The translations under genes and the position numbers were made by a program. From Rossellomorea vietnamensis NBRC 101237 (lineage in GTDB: Bacteria > Bacillota > Bacilli > Bacillales > Bacillaceae_B): a stretch of 64,000 nucleotides of DNA. The DNA lies in NCBI RefSeq assembly GCF_001591825.1, contig NZ_BCVQ01000016.1, positions 1 through 64,000 on the forward strand, read 5' to 3'. Within the stretch, counting starts at the first letter, position 1; every line of letters starts with the position of its first letter. Positions 43,485 to 52,107 of the stretch are shown here, piece by piece. The notes under the pieces are model-generated. The model did no database searches. It had not been told where the DNA came from and worked only from the letters and a program-made list of their open reading frames with translations.

Positions 43485-44708
43485 ATGGACGCATTAGAGA
43501 TACTATCCAATATAGAAAAAGTGATTCCGTACTTTCAACCGATCTTCAGTGCAGATGAACATAAGATCATCGGGTACGAGGTATTTGGAAGAATGAATAT
43601 GGGGAATGATGGGGTCGAAAGCCTTGGCCCATTCTTCGGTGACGATGAGATACCTGATGAATATAAAATGGAAGTGGATGAACGTGTCACACGTCTTGCA
43701 CTGGAAAAATTTTTAGCAGAAAAACAAGAGGGTTACATATTCTTGAACCGGAATGCCAGGTTACTAATGCTGGATCATGGTGAGTCCTTCCTTGAGCTTC
43801 TCCTGGAATATGAAAAGAAGGGGTTGGACTTAAGCCGGACAGTAATCGAATTGTCAGAAAAAACGTTTGTAGGGGATTTTGATCAATTGGTCCATCTTCT
43901 CCTTTATTACAAAACATATGGAATAAAGATTGCCATCGATAATATCGGTGGTAACAGTGGTCAATTGGACCGGCTATCACAGTATTCGCCGGATATACTG
44001 AAAGTGGATTTATATCAACTTCGTAATGATGCCGGGAATAAAGTGTATAAAGATATTTTATATAGCTTATCGATGCTTGCCAGAAAAATAGGGGCATCCC
44101 TTTTGTTCGAAAATATCGAAATCAACTACCAGCTCCAGTTTGCCTGGCTGAATGGGGGCAGGTATTACCAGGGCTTTTATCTGAAGCATCCTTCCGACTC
44201 CTTTTTCGAACCGGACCTGTTAAAAGAAAAGCTGAAAGAAAAATGCCAGGACTATATCCGATATGAAAAGAAGCATCTGGAAGCAGGCTATGAATTCGCT
44301 GATGTCCTTCATAAAGAGATCAGTCAAAAACTGATGACTCTAAAGAAACAAACGGTGGAATTTGATGAATTGCTTTTTGAAGTGGCGAGGCATTTTACGG
44401 ATAAATGTTTTCGGGTTTACATTTGCGATGAGAATGGGTTTCAAGTTACGAGTAACGTCGTGAAATCCGATCAAGTTTGGACGATTGAACCAAGGTACAA
44501 AGGGAAAAATTGGAGCTGGCGCCCGTACTTCCTGGAAAATATCATCCGGATGAGAATCGATAAAAAAGGTTTGCTATCTGATATTTACAGTGACATTGAT
44601 TCTGGAGAATCCATCCGTACGTATTCCTACCCGTTCGGAAATGGACTGTATCTCTTCATGGATCTCTCGTATGAATTTTTATTCGAAGAAGACGGTTTGC
44701 TTTTTTAA
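43485..44708 (+). CDS. ykuI: EAL-domain protein YkuI
   Basis: A 407-residue protein, the same length as B. subtilis YkuI, with an EAL domain at about 1-245 and a PAS-like YkuI_C domain at about 260-400 (NWSWRPYFLENIIRMR). The EAL triplet is EVF here (IGYEVFGRM); DNIGGNSGQ takes the place of DDFGTGYS. YkuI of B. subtilis has been crystallised with c-di-GMP bound and is regarded as a receptor more than an enzyme. I start at ATG 43485 with GGGGGAG 5 bases upstream; the open frame reaches 81 bases further. Confidence 0.93.
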   Translation: MDALEILSNIEKVIPYFQPIFSADEHKIIGYEVFGRMNMGNDGVESLGPFFGDDEIPDEYKMEVDERVTRLALEKFLAEKQEGYIFLNRNARLLMLDHGESFLELLLEYEKKGLDLSRTVIELSEKTFVGDFDQLVHLLLYYKTYGIKIAIDNIGGNSGQLDRLSQYSPDILKVDLYQLRNDAGNKVYKDILYSLSMLARKIGASLLFENIEINYQLQFAWLNGGRYYQGFYLKHPSDSFFEPDLLKEKLKEKCQDYIRYEKKHLEAGYEFADVLHKEISQKLMTLKKQTVEFDELLFEVARHFTDKCFRVYICDENGFQVTSNVVKSDQVWTIEPRYKGKNWSWRPYFLENIIRMRIDKKGLLSDIYSDIDSGESIRTYSYPFGNGLYLFMDLSYEFLFEEDGLLF

Positions 44709-44781
44709 CATGCATTTCTTGAATAGCCACCTCTTGTTGGGACAAATTATTCTAAAGGACATTTTGTAAGGAGGGGCTATT

Positions 44782-45021
44782 TTGAGTATATTTATGATTG
44801 TGCTTGCGTTGATTGTTTTGGCGCTTGCTGGTTATTCACTTGTGTATACCTTTAAACTAGCGGGGCAGGAAAAGCGGTTGAAGGGTGATTTTGATACGGA
44901 CATTCCCGACGTCGTTAAGGAGCACCCGTTCATCCGTAATCCCGTGTTTTTATCCATCCTGATTGGGACCATTCTGATTACATTATTCATCATATATTGG
45001 TCGATACGTTATTTATCATAA
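44782..45021 (+). CDS. Small two-helix membrane protein
   Basis: A 79-residue protein with a membrane helix at each end (about residues 3-25 and 53-75) and an acidic loop (GDFDTDIPDVVKEHPFIRNP) between. I do not know its role; similar short proteins sit after ykuI in related genomes as far as I recall. The start is TTG 44782 with AAGGAGGGG upstream. A terminator follows. Confidence 0.75.
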   Translation: MSIFMIVLALIVLALAGYSLVYTFKLAGQEKRLKGDFDTDIPDVVKEHPFIRNPVFLSILIGTILITLFIIYWSIRYLS

Positions 45022-45027
45022 TCATTG

Positions 45028-45066
45028 AAGGATGCTGCATGAACATCATGCGGCATCCTTTTTTGG
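45028..45066 (+). terminator. Terminator
   Basis: AAGGATGC..TGCATGA pairs with TCATGCG..GCATCCTT, followed by TTTT. Confidence 0.88.
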
Positions 45067-45233
45067 TTAAATGTTCCACCAAAAATCGTGTTTGAGTGCC
45101 ACTGACAGGGGGAATTTTACAATCAAACCAAAAAATATGTCAGTCATTGTTGGGATTTAACGACAAAATGGTATCCCATCGACATTTTTCCATTGCTACA
45201 ATCATTTTATCTATAGAAAAGGAGTGAATATAC

Positions 45234-45740
45234 ATGGGGAAGAAAAAATTATCGCTATTATTTTTCATTTTAGTTCTTGTAACAGCCGCCTGTGGACAAG
45301 CGGGGCAAATACAGGCATCCGGGTTCACGAAGGACAATGCCTTATCCCTTGTAAAGGAAGCTTTCCAAACTCAAGTATCCTTGAGTGAAAAACCACAATC
45401 GAAGAATCAAATCGAGGAGAAACTCTCACAGTATCTTACACATAGTCTTACAGCAGGTTTTATGAGTGAAAACGTATATGAGGTAGACGGTGGGTACATC
45501 ACATTCGGCTCTGATTTCGCCTCGCACTACGTACCATATTTCCATTATGATGATAGCACAAGGGCACAATACATAGATGGGAAATGGTATGTCTGGGAAG
45601 AAAGAACAGAAGATGAGGAGGGGCCGGTATCCAGTACTAACGGCATCGAAGCCGTGGTTTTGAGTGAAGAAGAAGGAACTTGGAAGGTTTCCTCGATTAC
45701 GTATGAATTACCGGGATCCGTTCAACCAACACACGAATAG
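45234..45740 (+). CDS. Putative lipoprotein, DUF3993-like
   Basis: A 168-residue exported protein. The signal peptide ends in a lipobox LVTAAC with Cys20 as the lipidation site. The mature part begins with a linker and has SEKPQSKNQIEEKLSQYLT and a Gly/Tyr/Phe-rich core with KWYVWEER. It may belong to DUF3993, but I am not sure. ATG 45234 follows AAAGGAGTG. It is alone and ends at a strong terminator. Confidence 0.75.
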   Translation: MGKKKLSLLFFILVLVTAACGQAGQIQASGFTKDNALSLVKEAFQTQVSLSEKPQSKNQIEEKLSQYLTHSLTAGFMSENVYEVDGGYITFGSDFASHYVPYFHYDDSTRAQYIDGKWYVWEERTEDEEGPVSSTNGIEAVVLSEEEGTWKVSSITYELPGSVQPTHE

Positions 45741-45743
45741 GTT

Positions 45744-45797
45744 AAGGTGGCCCGGAGATGCTTTGAGGATGAAAGCATCTCCGGGCCACCTTTTTAG
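45744..45797. terminator. Strong terminator, 21-bp perfect stem
   Basis: Arms 45744-45764 and 45772-45792 (core GGTGGCCCGGAGATGC) pair perfectly over a 7-base loop. TTTTT follows, and it can serve the convergent glutaredoxin gene as well. Confidence 0.95.
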
Positions 45798-45806
45798 GAG
45801 AGGGGA

Positions 45807-46040
45807 TTATTTGTTTAAGGCAGCAGACAGGGCTTCCAGGTTGAAACCTGAAATAACTTCCGAATCGATGGTGACGGTGGGAGTGGAATAAGACTTCAAT
45901 TGATTGATAAGATAGTTTCTTGCTTGCTCGTCATTTTTTATGTTGATTTCTTTATAGTTCACCTGATGTTCTTTCAAGAACATCTTGACCACTTCGCAGG
46001 GTGGGCATTCGGGTTGTGAATATAGTATGACTTCCTTCAT
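45807..46040 (-). CDS. Glutaredoxin-like thiol protein
   Basis: A 77-residue thioredoxin-fold protein with active site ECPPCEVVK and the cis-Pro segment STPTVTID. CPPC differs from the CPYC of classical glutaredoxins, and with no glutathione in bacilli it more likely works with bacillithiol or thioredoxin reductase. Its ATG overlaps the stop of the MBL hydrolase gene by 4 bases, so the two are co-translated. Confidence 0.88.
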   Translation of the reverse strand: MKEVILYSQPECPPCEVVKMFLKEHQVNYKEINIKNDEQARNYLINQLKSYSTPTVTIDSEVISGFNLEALSAALNK

Positions 46041-46990
46041 GATGAACGGTCTCCTTTTTGTTTTATGAAATAATCTACGATTCCCATTGCAGAAACGTTC
46101 ATATCCAACTCCAACAATGAGAAAATAGGGTTCTTTGGATCGATCCCTTTTTGCACCAATTCCCTTCCTGTCAGGTCAATCAGTGCTGAGGTGATGGTTC
46201 TTACATTCTCCTCCATTGTAACATGGGAAGAATACTGTTCCTCACTCTTTTTTAGAAAAAGATCCAACCACTTTTCTACTTCTGAAAGGGCAAAGGATAC
46301 TTCTTCGCTTACCCCGTAATGGCCAAAATACAACCGATCGAGATGAAGGCTTCTATACAGGCGAATGGAGGTCTTCATTTTTTCGGGATCAAATTGATTG
46401 GGAGAGGTGGAAGGGAAATAAAACCGCTTCGATCCTATGGTGTATTGAATTCCACATGTGTCGCCGGTGAACATCCCCTTTGAAGCGGAATCAAAGATAC
46501 TGAGATGATGTTCTGCATGTCCCGGGGTATGATAGAACGTAAGTGTACACGTATCACTGAGATGGAGCTTTTCCCCATGATCAATCACCAGGATCCTCTC
46601 TTCGGGAATCGGTGCAATCGGGTCGAATAGTTCATCGAATTTTTCACCATAAACCGCTCTTGCTCCCGAAATTAAACGGGTGGGATCAATGAGATGACGC
46701 CTTCCTTTCGGGTGGACGACAATCCTCGCGTTTGGACACTCTTTTAGAAAAAGACCTGCTCCTCCAGCATGATCAAGATGGATATGGGTTAAAATTATGT
46801 ATTGAATATCTTCAAGATTAATGTTTAACTTAGAGAGACCTTTTTTTAGATGAGGGATTGAAGGACTGGCGGATGTTTCGATTATGGTCAGCGCCCCTTC
46901 GTGTATGATATAACTGCCTGTGCGTTCCTTTAAGGATAAATCCATTAGGTCAACTAATGATATTCGGGAATCTATACGGTAAATACTCAT
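46037..46990 (-). CDS. Metallo-beta-lactamase-fold hydrolase
   Basis: A 317-residue MBL hydrolase. The dinuclear metal site is THIHLDHAGG, with further His in HTPGHAEHH and Asp in FTGDTCG. A C-terminal helical part of about 90 residues follows. The overall pattern is that of the glyoxalase II-like group; a substrate thioester of a low-molecular-weight thiol is possible given the overlapped glutaredoxin gene, but this is inference. ATG follows AAAGGA. Confidence 0.88.
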   Translation of the reverse strand: MSIYRIDSRISLVDLMDLSLKERTGSYIIHEGALTIIETSASPSIPHLKKGLSKLNINLEDIQYIILTHIHLDHAGGAGLFLKECPNARIVVHPKGRRHLIDPTRLISGARAVYGEKFDELFDPIAPIPEERILVIDHGEKLHLSDTCTLTFYHTPGHAEHHLSIFDSASKGMFTGDTCGIQYTIGSKRFYFPSTSPNQFDPEKMKTSIRLYRSLHLDRLYFGHYGVSEEVSFALSEVEKWLDLFLKKSEEQYSSHVTMEENVRTITSALIDLTGRELVQKGIDPKNPIFSLLELDMNVSAMGIVDYFIKQKGDRSS

Positions 46991-47145
46991 CGAATCAATC
47001 CTTTCAGTGAGAGAAGATAGTAGTCACCTTTCATTATAAAGGAATTTATGCAGAAAAAGGACAAAACATTAGATTTCACAGGATAGAATCTGGTACAATG
47101 CAAAAGCTATGACCAAGAATTAGAACAGGAAAGGAGAGAGTGATT

Positions 47146-47391
47146 ATGTCTCAGCTTCTTGGAATTATACAAAGATTAAAATCATTACAAGAACAAGGTG
47201 AACAAGGGGAAACTCAACAACGATTTTTTGAATACAATGGTAAGAAAATCTGTGAGGTGAAGTATCTTCCCAAGCAGGATACATTCGAAATTGAAGTCAT
47301 GAATGAAAAAGGAAACAGCTTTCCTTTTGATAACATAGACATTACAGCCATTGAAATTTTCGAACTTCTACAGGAAGCCCAACAAGATTAA
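47146..47391 (+). CDS. ykuJ: YkuJ family protein
   Basis: An 81-residue acidic protein beginning MSQLLGIIQRLKSLQEQGE and ending with FDNIDITAIEIFELLQEAQ. Both blocks match B. subtilis YkuJ, which has 79 residues and a known fold but no known role. I chose ATG 47146; GGAGAG lies about 8 bases upstream. The small neighbours ykuK and ykzF of B. subtilis are absent. Confidence 0.9.
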   Translation: MSQLLGIIQRLKSLQEQGEQGETQQRFFEYNGKKICEVKYLPKQDTFEIEVMNEKGNSFPFDNIDITAIEIFELLQEAQQD

Positions 47392-47398
47392 AACAAGC

Positions 47399-47426
47399 AA
47401 AAGGTAACCATACGGTTATCTTTTTT
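47399..47426 (+). terminator. Terminator of ykuJ
   Basis: AAGGTAACC pairs with GGTTATCTT over a 4-base loop, followed by TTTT. Confidence 0.8.
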
Positions 47427-47546
47427 AGTCTTTAAACCGATCGTTTTAACATACATTTTTCTTCCAGTATGTTAAAATGGGAGGTGTCAGTTTCTTTTGT
47501 CTGTAAGCGTCAAGCAAATTCTTATTGATTGAATGAGGGGTTATAC

Positions 47547-47987
47547 ATGATTTCATTGAGTAGCAAGGAGTTATTAGAAACGAATATTAAGGACTTCATT
47601 ATTCCTTCTGAGAAGGTGGCTCACGTTCAAGTGGGTAATTCCCTGGAACATGCGTTACTATTACTCACAAAGAGCGGTTACTCAGCCATCCCTGTCCTTG
47701 ATCCAACATTCCGTTTTCAGGGGTTGATCAGTTCCAGTTTAATTACCGATTCAATTCTAGGTCTCGAACGTTTTGAGTTTGAAAAACTTGAAGAGAAAAA
47801 GGTAGAGGAAGTCATGACGACAGATTTTCCGATCATCTCTTTACAAGCAGATTTCAAGAAGGCTTTGGAATTATTAGTCGACCACCCATTCTTATGCGTG
47901 GTGTCCGACGATGGCTATTTTGAAGGAATCATGACAAGAAGAGTTGTATTAAAGCAACTTCAACGACAGCTGTTTAAAAGGGATTAA
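47547..47987 (+). CDS. darB: CBS-domain c-di-AMP-binding protein DarB
   Basis: A 146-residue protein of two CBS repeats (about residues 10-65 and 85-140). KVAHVQVGNSLEHALLLLTK and SAIPVLDPTFRFQGLI closely follow B. subtilis YkuL/DarB (147 residues; CbpB in Listeria), which binds c-di-AMP and, when free, activates the (p)ppGpp synthetase Rel and pyruvate carboxylase. I start at ATG 47547, 6 bases after GAGGGG; the frame is open 18 bases further. It keeps its place just before ccpC. Confidence 0.92.
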   Translation: MISLSSKELLETNIKDFIIPSEKVAHVQVGNSLEHALLLLTKSGYSAIPVLDPTFRFQGLISSSLITDSILGLERFEFEKLEEKKVEEVMTTDFPIISLQADFKKALELLVDHPFLCVVSDDGYFEGIMTRRVVLKQLQRQLFKRD

Positions 47988-48021
47988 ACCCCTTAAGGCA
48001 GTTACATACAGGAAAAATGGT

Positions 48022-48056
48022 AGAGGATGGCACACTTGTCATCCTCTTTATTCTTT
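48022..48056. terminator. Terminator of darB
   Basis: AGAGGATG pairs with CATCCTCT around a 10-base loop, followed by TTATTCTTT. Confidence 0.75.
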
Positions 48057-48118
48057 CATTAAGTAAGATAAAACAGTTTCGGATCGCTTCACTTTTTTTA
48101 GCCGTTCCATGGACCTTC

Positions 48119-48844
48119 TTAAAAGAACAGATTCTTGCCGAGCTGCACGATCAGAATGAATGTCAAAATGTTTAATAGTATCTTGAGATGTTTCATAGAA
48201 AGCCTTGCTGCCAGTCTTACAGCCAACTGAGCACCTATGAGGGCCCCAAAGGCAAACGGAACGGCTGCACCCCATTCGACGTGTCCATTTTGAAAATAGA
48301 CTGTGAATGCCCCTAAACAACTGACAAAGGTTTGAAAACGGGTAAGGGCCACTGATTTTATATAAGACAGTCCATGAAATAAATGTGTGAACATAAGCAT
48401 CGTTGCCTGCCCTGGTCCGAACAATCCGTCGTACGTACTGATAACATACAGAAGCCCGTAGACCCTGTACTGTTTCTTTGTCCTTTCCTTTGGCTGGAAT
48501 CCCTTCAGCAGGCTTAATGCCAGGGCAAAGAGAAGGAAGAAGAAAGCCATCCATTCAAGGAGGGAAGGGGATATTTTATCCGACAGAAAGGCCCCCGACA
48601 GCCCGCCGGCGAGTGCTATGGGAAGGATGGGCAAAGATTCCTTCCATGTGATTTTCCGGTCCCGCACCAGGTAAATGAAACTCGAAAATGAACTGATGAT
48701 ATTCGAGAACTTAGCCGTTGCAATCGCGGTATGAATCGGTAACCCCAAAAGGAGCATGACGGGCATACCGATCAGACCGCCGCTTCCGGCAAGCGTACCG
48801 ATAAGAGCCACAATCAAACCAGTGAAAAACAATATCACTTCCAT
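48119..48844 (-). CDS. TauE/SafE-family permease
   Basis: A 241-residue membrane protein with about eight helices. The two family repeats begin GTLAGSGGLIGMPVMLL (near the N-terminus) and DGLFGPGQATMLM (middle). Members export sulfite, sulfoacetate or related anions; the substrate here is not known. I start at the ATG at 48844 with AGAGGTG 8 bases upstream. It is divergent from ccpC, so the CcpC-type dyads in between might also affect it. Confidence 0.88.
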   Translation of the reverse strand: MEVILFFTGLIVALIGTLAGSGGLIGMPVMLLLGLPIHTAIATAKFSNIISSFSSFIYLVRDRKITWKESLPILPIALAGGLSGAFLSDKISPSLLEWMAFFFLLFALALSLLKGFQPKERTKKQYRVYGLLYVISTYDGLFGPGQATMLMFTHLFHGLSYIKSVALTRFQTFVSCLGAFTVYFQNGHVEWGAAVPFAFGALIGAQLAVRLAARLSMKHLKILLNILTFILIVQLGKNLFF

Positions 48845-48894
48845 TCGTACCACACCTCTTTTCTATCTACTCTCAGTGTATTCGACTTCAGCTA

Positions 48895-48941
48895 ATAATG
48901 AAATTTTATAAAAGTTAAGATATAATATAAGAAAAACTTAT
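48895..48941 (+). promoter_or_regulatory. ccpC promoter with two CcpC-type dyads
   Basis: ATAATGAAATTTTAT (48895-48909) and ATAAGAAAAACTTAT (48927-48941) both fit the CcpC site ATAA-N7-TTAT exactly. Between and under them is a sigma-A promoter: ATGAAA (48898-48903), 17 bases, TATAAT (48921-48926). The first dyad covers the -35 and the second covers the start of transcription, so CcpC should repress its own gene. The motif match is direct; the binding is inferred from B. subtilis citB and ccpC. Confidence 0.8.
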
Positions 48942-48954
48942 GTAGGTGAACACA

Positions 48955-49833
48955 ATGGCATTTTCGGAATATCAGCTGCTCCATGTACTTGCCCAGGAAA
49001 TGAATATGAGGAAAGCTGCTGAAAGGTTATTTGTATCTCAGCCTGCATTGTCCCAGAGACTGCAGACGATTGAGAAGGAATGGGGGACGAAATTATTTAT
49101 CCGATCCCAAAAAGGCCTTTCACTGACACCAGCCGGAGAACTTGTCGTGAATCTTGCAGATGAGATGCTGCAGAAGGAAGAGAGTGTGAGGGAACGTATT
49201 CAGGCCCTTGAGTCTGAAGTGCACGGAACGTTGAAGATCGCCTGTGCCTCGATTGTAGGTCAAAACTGGCTTCCGAAGGTTCTTAAGCGTTTTGTGGAGA
49301 CCTATCCACATGCCAAGATTTCTTTGATGACCGGATGGAGCAGTGAAATTCTTAAAGCCATTTATGAAGATGAAGTGCATATCGGGATCATCCGGGGCAC
49401 TCCGGACTGGAAAGGGCCGAAACACCATTTATTTCAGGATACACTGTACTTGGTCGATAGAGAGATCCAGTCCATCGATGAAGTCATGAAAACGGATCGG
49501 CCATTTATCCAGTTTAAAAGTGATTCGAATTATTATCAGGAAATTCAAGATTGGTGGCATCGTCAATTCCAGACCACTCCGAAGCGGACGATCGTGGTGG
49601 ACCAAATTGAAACATGTAAGCAGATGACTCTAAACGGGATCGGCTACGCCATACTGCCAGCCATCACGTTGGACGGCATGGAAGAAAATATTTATAAGAT
49701 ACCCCTCATTGATGAGCACGATTCACTCATCCACCGTGACACCTGGTTACTTGGTTACGAGTCTGCCTTCCAATTACGACAGGTGGAAGCATTTCTAGAA
49801 GTTGTAAACGGATTCATACATGAAAACTCATAG
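48955..49833 (+). CDS. ccpC: LysR-type regulator CcpC
   Basis: A 292-residue LysR regulator. The N-terminal helix-turn-helix is NMRKAAERLFVSQPALSQRL; the effector domain includes LITGWSSE-like SLMTGWSSEILKAIYEDEVH and DQIETCKQMTLNGIGYAILP. These match B. subtilis CcpC (YkuM), which represses citZ and citB and responds to citrate. I start at ATG 48955 behind GTAGGTG; a GTG nine bases earlier is open. It lies just before dapH as in B. subtilis, but the ykuNOP flavodoxin genes between them are missing. Confidence 0.95.
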   Translation: MAFSEYQLLHVLAQEMNMRKAAERLFVSQPALSQRLQTIEKEWGTKLFIRSQKGLSLTPAGELVVNLADEMLQKEESVRERIQALESEVHGTLKIACASIVGQNWLPKVLKRFVETYPHAKISLMTGWSSEILKAIYEDEVHIGIIRGTPDWKGPKHHLFQDTLYLVDREIQSIDEVMKTDRPFIQFKSDSNYYQEIQDWWHRQFQTTPKRTIVVDQIETCKQMTLNGIGYAILPAITLDGMEENIYKIPLIDEHDSLIHRDTWLLGYESAFQLRQVEAFLEVVNGFIHENS

Positions 49834-49928
49834 GATTCAACGATATGGGTTGTCTTCCACCCTTTAATCTGATAAAGTAATTCAAGAAACGAATTCTGAA
49901 TTTATACATAATTACGGAGGGAATTTTC

Positions 49929-50636
49929 ATGAACATGATGGATGCAAACGAAATTATTTCTTTTATTCAAAGTAGTACTAAATCGACTCCAGTAAAGGTT
50001 TATGTGAAAGGTGATCTGGATGGGATCAACTTCGGTTCCGCCCAAACGTTCCTTCAAGGGACATCAGGGGTTGTTTTCGGAGAGTGGAGTGAACTTTCTA
50101 CTATTCTTGAAGAGAATAAAGATAAAATTGAAGACTATGTAGTGGAAAATGATCGCCGAAATTCTGCGATTCCTCTTCTTGACCTTAAAGGCGTAAAAGC
50201 CCGTATCGAACCGGGTGCCGTTATTCGCGACCAGGTCGAAATCGGTGACAATGCTGTCATCATGATGGGGGCCATGATCAATATTGGTTCTGTAGTAGGA
50301 GCAGGAACCATGATTGATATGAATGTTGTACTCGGTGGACGTGCAACGGTAGGTAAGAATTGTCATATCGGAGCAGGTGCTGTGCTTGCAGGAGTCATTG
50401 AACCGCCATCTGCTAAGCCTGTGGTTATTGAAGACGATGTCGTCATTGGTGCCAATGCCGTGGTCCTCGAAGGTGTAACGGTCGGTAAAGGGGCTGTTGT
50501 GGCAGCCGGAGCGATTGTCGTGGACGATGTTGCCCCATACACGGTTGTTGCCGGGACCCCTGCGAAGAAGTTGAAAGATATCGATGACAAAACAAAATCA
50601 AAGACAGAAATCAAACAAGAATTACGTCAACTGTAA
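49929..50636 (+). CDS. dapH: Tetrahydrodipicolinate N-acetyltransferase
   Basis: A 235-residue acetyltransferase of the lysine/diaminopimelate path (acetylase branch). The C-terminal half is a left-handed beta helix of hexapeptide repeats ([20 protein letters not shown], then [11 protein letters not shown] at the end). The N-terminal part ([12 protein letters not shown]) is family-specific. ATG follows GGAGGG. It is separated from dapL by a terminator, so the two may be partly uncoupled. Confidence 0.96.
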   Translation: MNMMDANEIISFIQSSTKSTPVKVYVKGDLDGINFGSAQTFLQGTSGVVFGEWSELSTILEENKDKIEDYVVENDRRNSAIPLLDLKGVKARIEPGAVIRDQVEIGDNAVIMMGAMINIGSVVGAGTMIDMNVVLGGRATVGKNCHIGAGAVLAGVIEPPSAKPVVIEDDVVIGANAVVLEGVTVGKGAVVAAGAIVVDDVAPYTVVAGTPAKKLKDIDDKTKSKTEIKQELRQL

Positions 50637-50661
50637 TCCATTCGATCATAGAAGATAGAAG

Positions 50662-50699
50662 AAAGAACGGACGATCATCCATCGTCTGTTCTTTTCTTG
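50662..50699 (+). terminator. Terminator between dapH and dapL
   Basis: AAAGAACGGACGAT pairs with ATCGTCTGTTCTTT over a 5-base loop, then TCTTG. It may be partial. Confidence 0.75.
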
Positions 50700-50754
50700 T
50701 AGATTCCAGTTTTCACAATCCATCATTTTAGTTTTCCCTTAAAGGAGGATACCC

Positions 50755-51873
50755 ATGTCGACAGTAGACTTTAAGGCAATCAGGAGAGATCTTCATCAAA
50801 TTCCTGAACTTGGGTTTCAAGAGTTTAAAACGCAAGCATACTTACTGAATTATATGAGCACACTCCCTGCAAACCGATTAGAGATCAAGACTTGGAAAAC
50901 GGGCCTTTTTGTTAAGGTTCACGGTACAAGGCCAACGAGGATGATCGGGTACCGTGGGGATATTGACGGACTGCCGATCCAGGAGGAAACGGAGCTTGAA
51001 TTCCCTTCTTCACATGAAGGGAAGATGCATGCCTGTGGACATGATTTTCACATGACGATCGAGTTGGGGGTCCTCACCTATTTTGTTCACCACCCAATCG
51101 AAGATGACCTTCTCTTCATTTTCCAGCCGGCAGAGGAAGGGCCTGGTGGCGCAGAGCCGATGCTCCAAAGTGAAATCATGAAGGAATGGAAGCCGGATTG
51201 TATATTTGCCCTGCACATTGCCCCTGAATATGAAGTGGGGACGGTTGCCGTTAAAGAGGGGCTGCTGTTTGCCAATACGTCTGAACTATTCATAGACTTT
51301 AAAGGGAAGGGTGGACATGCTGCCTACCCCCATCATACAAAGGATATGATTGTCACGGCTTCCTCCTTTGTCACCCAAATGCAGTCAATCGTCTCAAGGA
51401 ACGTTGATCCTTTAGACAGTGCGGTCATCACAGTCGGAAAAATGGAAAGTGGTACGGTCCAGAATATCATTGCAGAAACGGCACGATTGGAAGGGACCAT
51501 CCGTACCCTCTCACTACAATCGATGCATAGTGTAAAAGAGCGGCTGGAAGCATTGATCGAAGGAATGAGAATCAGTTATGACTGTGAAATCGAAGTGAGT
51601 TATGGCAGCATGTACCGGCAGGTCTTTAATGATCCCAAGTGGACAAATCACTTTATGTCTTTCCTGCGTGAAACCAACCGGGACCTTGTCATCTGCAAAG
51701 AAGCGATGACTGGGGAAGACTTCGGTTATATGCTTGAGGAAATACCCGGCTTTATGTTCTGGCTTGGTGTCGACTCCCCATACGGCCTCCATCATTCTAA
51801 ATTAAACCCGAACGAAGATGCCATTGACTTTGCCATCACTCTTCTAACGGATTATATCGGTTCATTAAAATAA
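50755..51873 (+). CDS. dapL: N-acetyldiaminopimelate deacetylase
   Basis: A 372-residue M20-family amidohydrolase that frees diaminopimelate from its N-acetyl form. Metal ligands are in [11 protein letters not shown] and the catalytic Glu pair in [14 protein letters not shown]; a further His is in [13 protein letters not shown] and another near the end in [10 protein letters not shown]. Same place and length as B. subtilis YkuR. ATG 50755 follows AAAGGAGG. Confidence 0.95.
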   Translation: MSTVDFKAIRRDLHQIPELGFQEFKTQAYLLNYMSTLPANRLEIKTWKTGLFVKVHGTRPTRMIGYRGDIDGLPIQEETELEFPSSHEGKMHACGHDFHMTIELGVLTYFVHHPIEDDLLFIFQPAEEGPGGAEPMLQSEIMKEWKPDCIFALHIAPEYEVGTVAVKEGLLFANTSELFIDFKGKGGHAAYPHHTKDMIVTASSFVTQMQSIVSRNVDPLDSAVITVGKMESGTVQNIIAETARLEGTIRTLSLQSMHSVKERLEALIEGMRISYDCEIEVSYGSMYRQVFNDPKWTNHFMSFLRETNRDLVICKEAMTGEDFGYMLEEIPGFMFWLGVDSPYGLHHSKLNPNEDAIDFAITLLTDYIGSLK

Positions 51874-51880
51874 TCTCTCT

Positions 51881-51922
51881 TAATCACGGGACGTATCCAG
51901 GATACGTTCCGTGATTTTTTTG
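51881..51922 (+). terminator. Terminator of dapL
   Basis: AATCACGG..ACGTATCC pairs with GGATACGT..CCGTGATT around a tight loop, followed by seven T. Confidence 0.9.
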
Positions 51923-51972
51923 TTTTTGACCGGCACAAACGAAAATACTTTTCATTCATTTCAAAAACAGTC

Positions 51973-52006
51973 TTGCGAATAGGTGAAAATAGTGTAAAAT
52001 TACACT
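51973..52006 (+). promoter_or_regulatory. Probable promoter of the MoxR-VWA-ABC operon
   Basis: TTGCGA (51973-51978), 16 bases, TAAAAT (51995-52000). The small dyad GTGTAA-AA-TTACAC (51993-52006) straddles the -10 and could be an operator. About 100 bases of leader follow, ending in a purine-only hexamer repeat (GAGAAA-type, 52077-52096) that runs into the ribosome site. Confidence 0.5.
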
Positions 52007-52107
52007 TGGGAAAGTGGGTAATTAAGGAAAAAATAAAAAAAGAAACTTTTTCCTGTTACATTTCGTCTATGTTTTAGAGAGAAAGAGAAAGAGAAAGGGG
52101 AATGCAT

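Noticed and set aside
49834-49928. Lysine riboswitch ahead of dapH.
   Set aside because: The leader is under 100 bases and has none of the L-box conserved blocks or a terminator.
52077-52100. CRISPR or tandem-repeat locus in the purine-rich leader.
   Set aside because: The repeat is only a few hexamers long and lacks spacers; no CRISPR array or cas gene is visible in the window.
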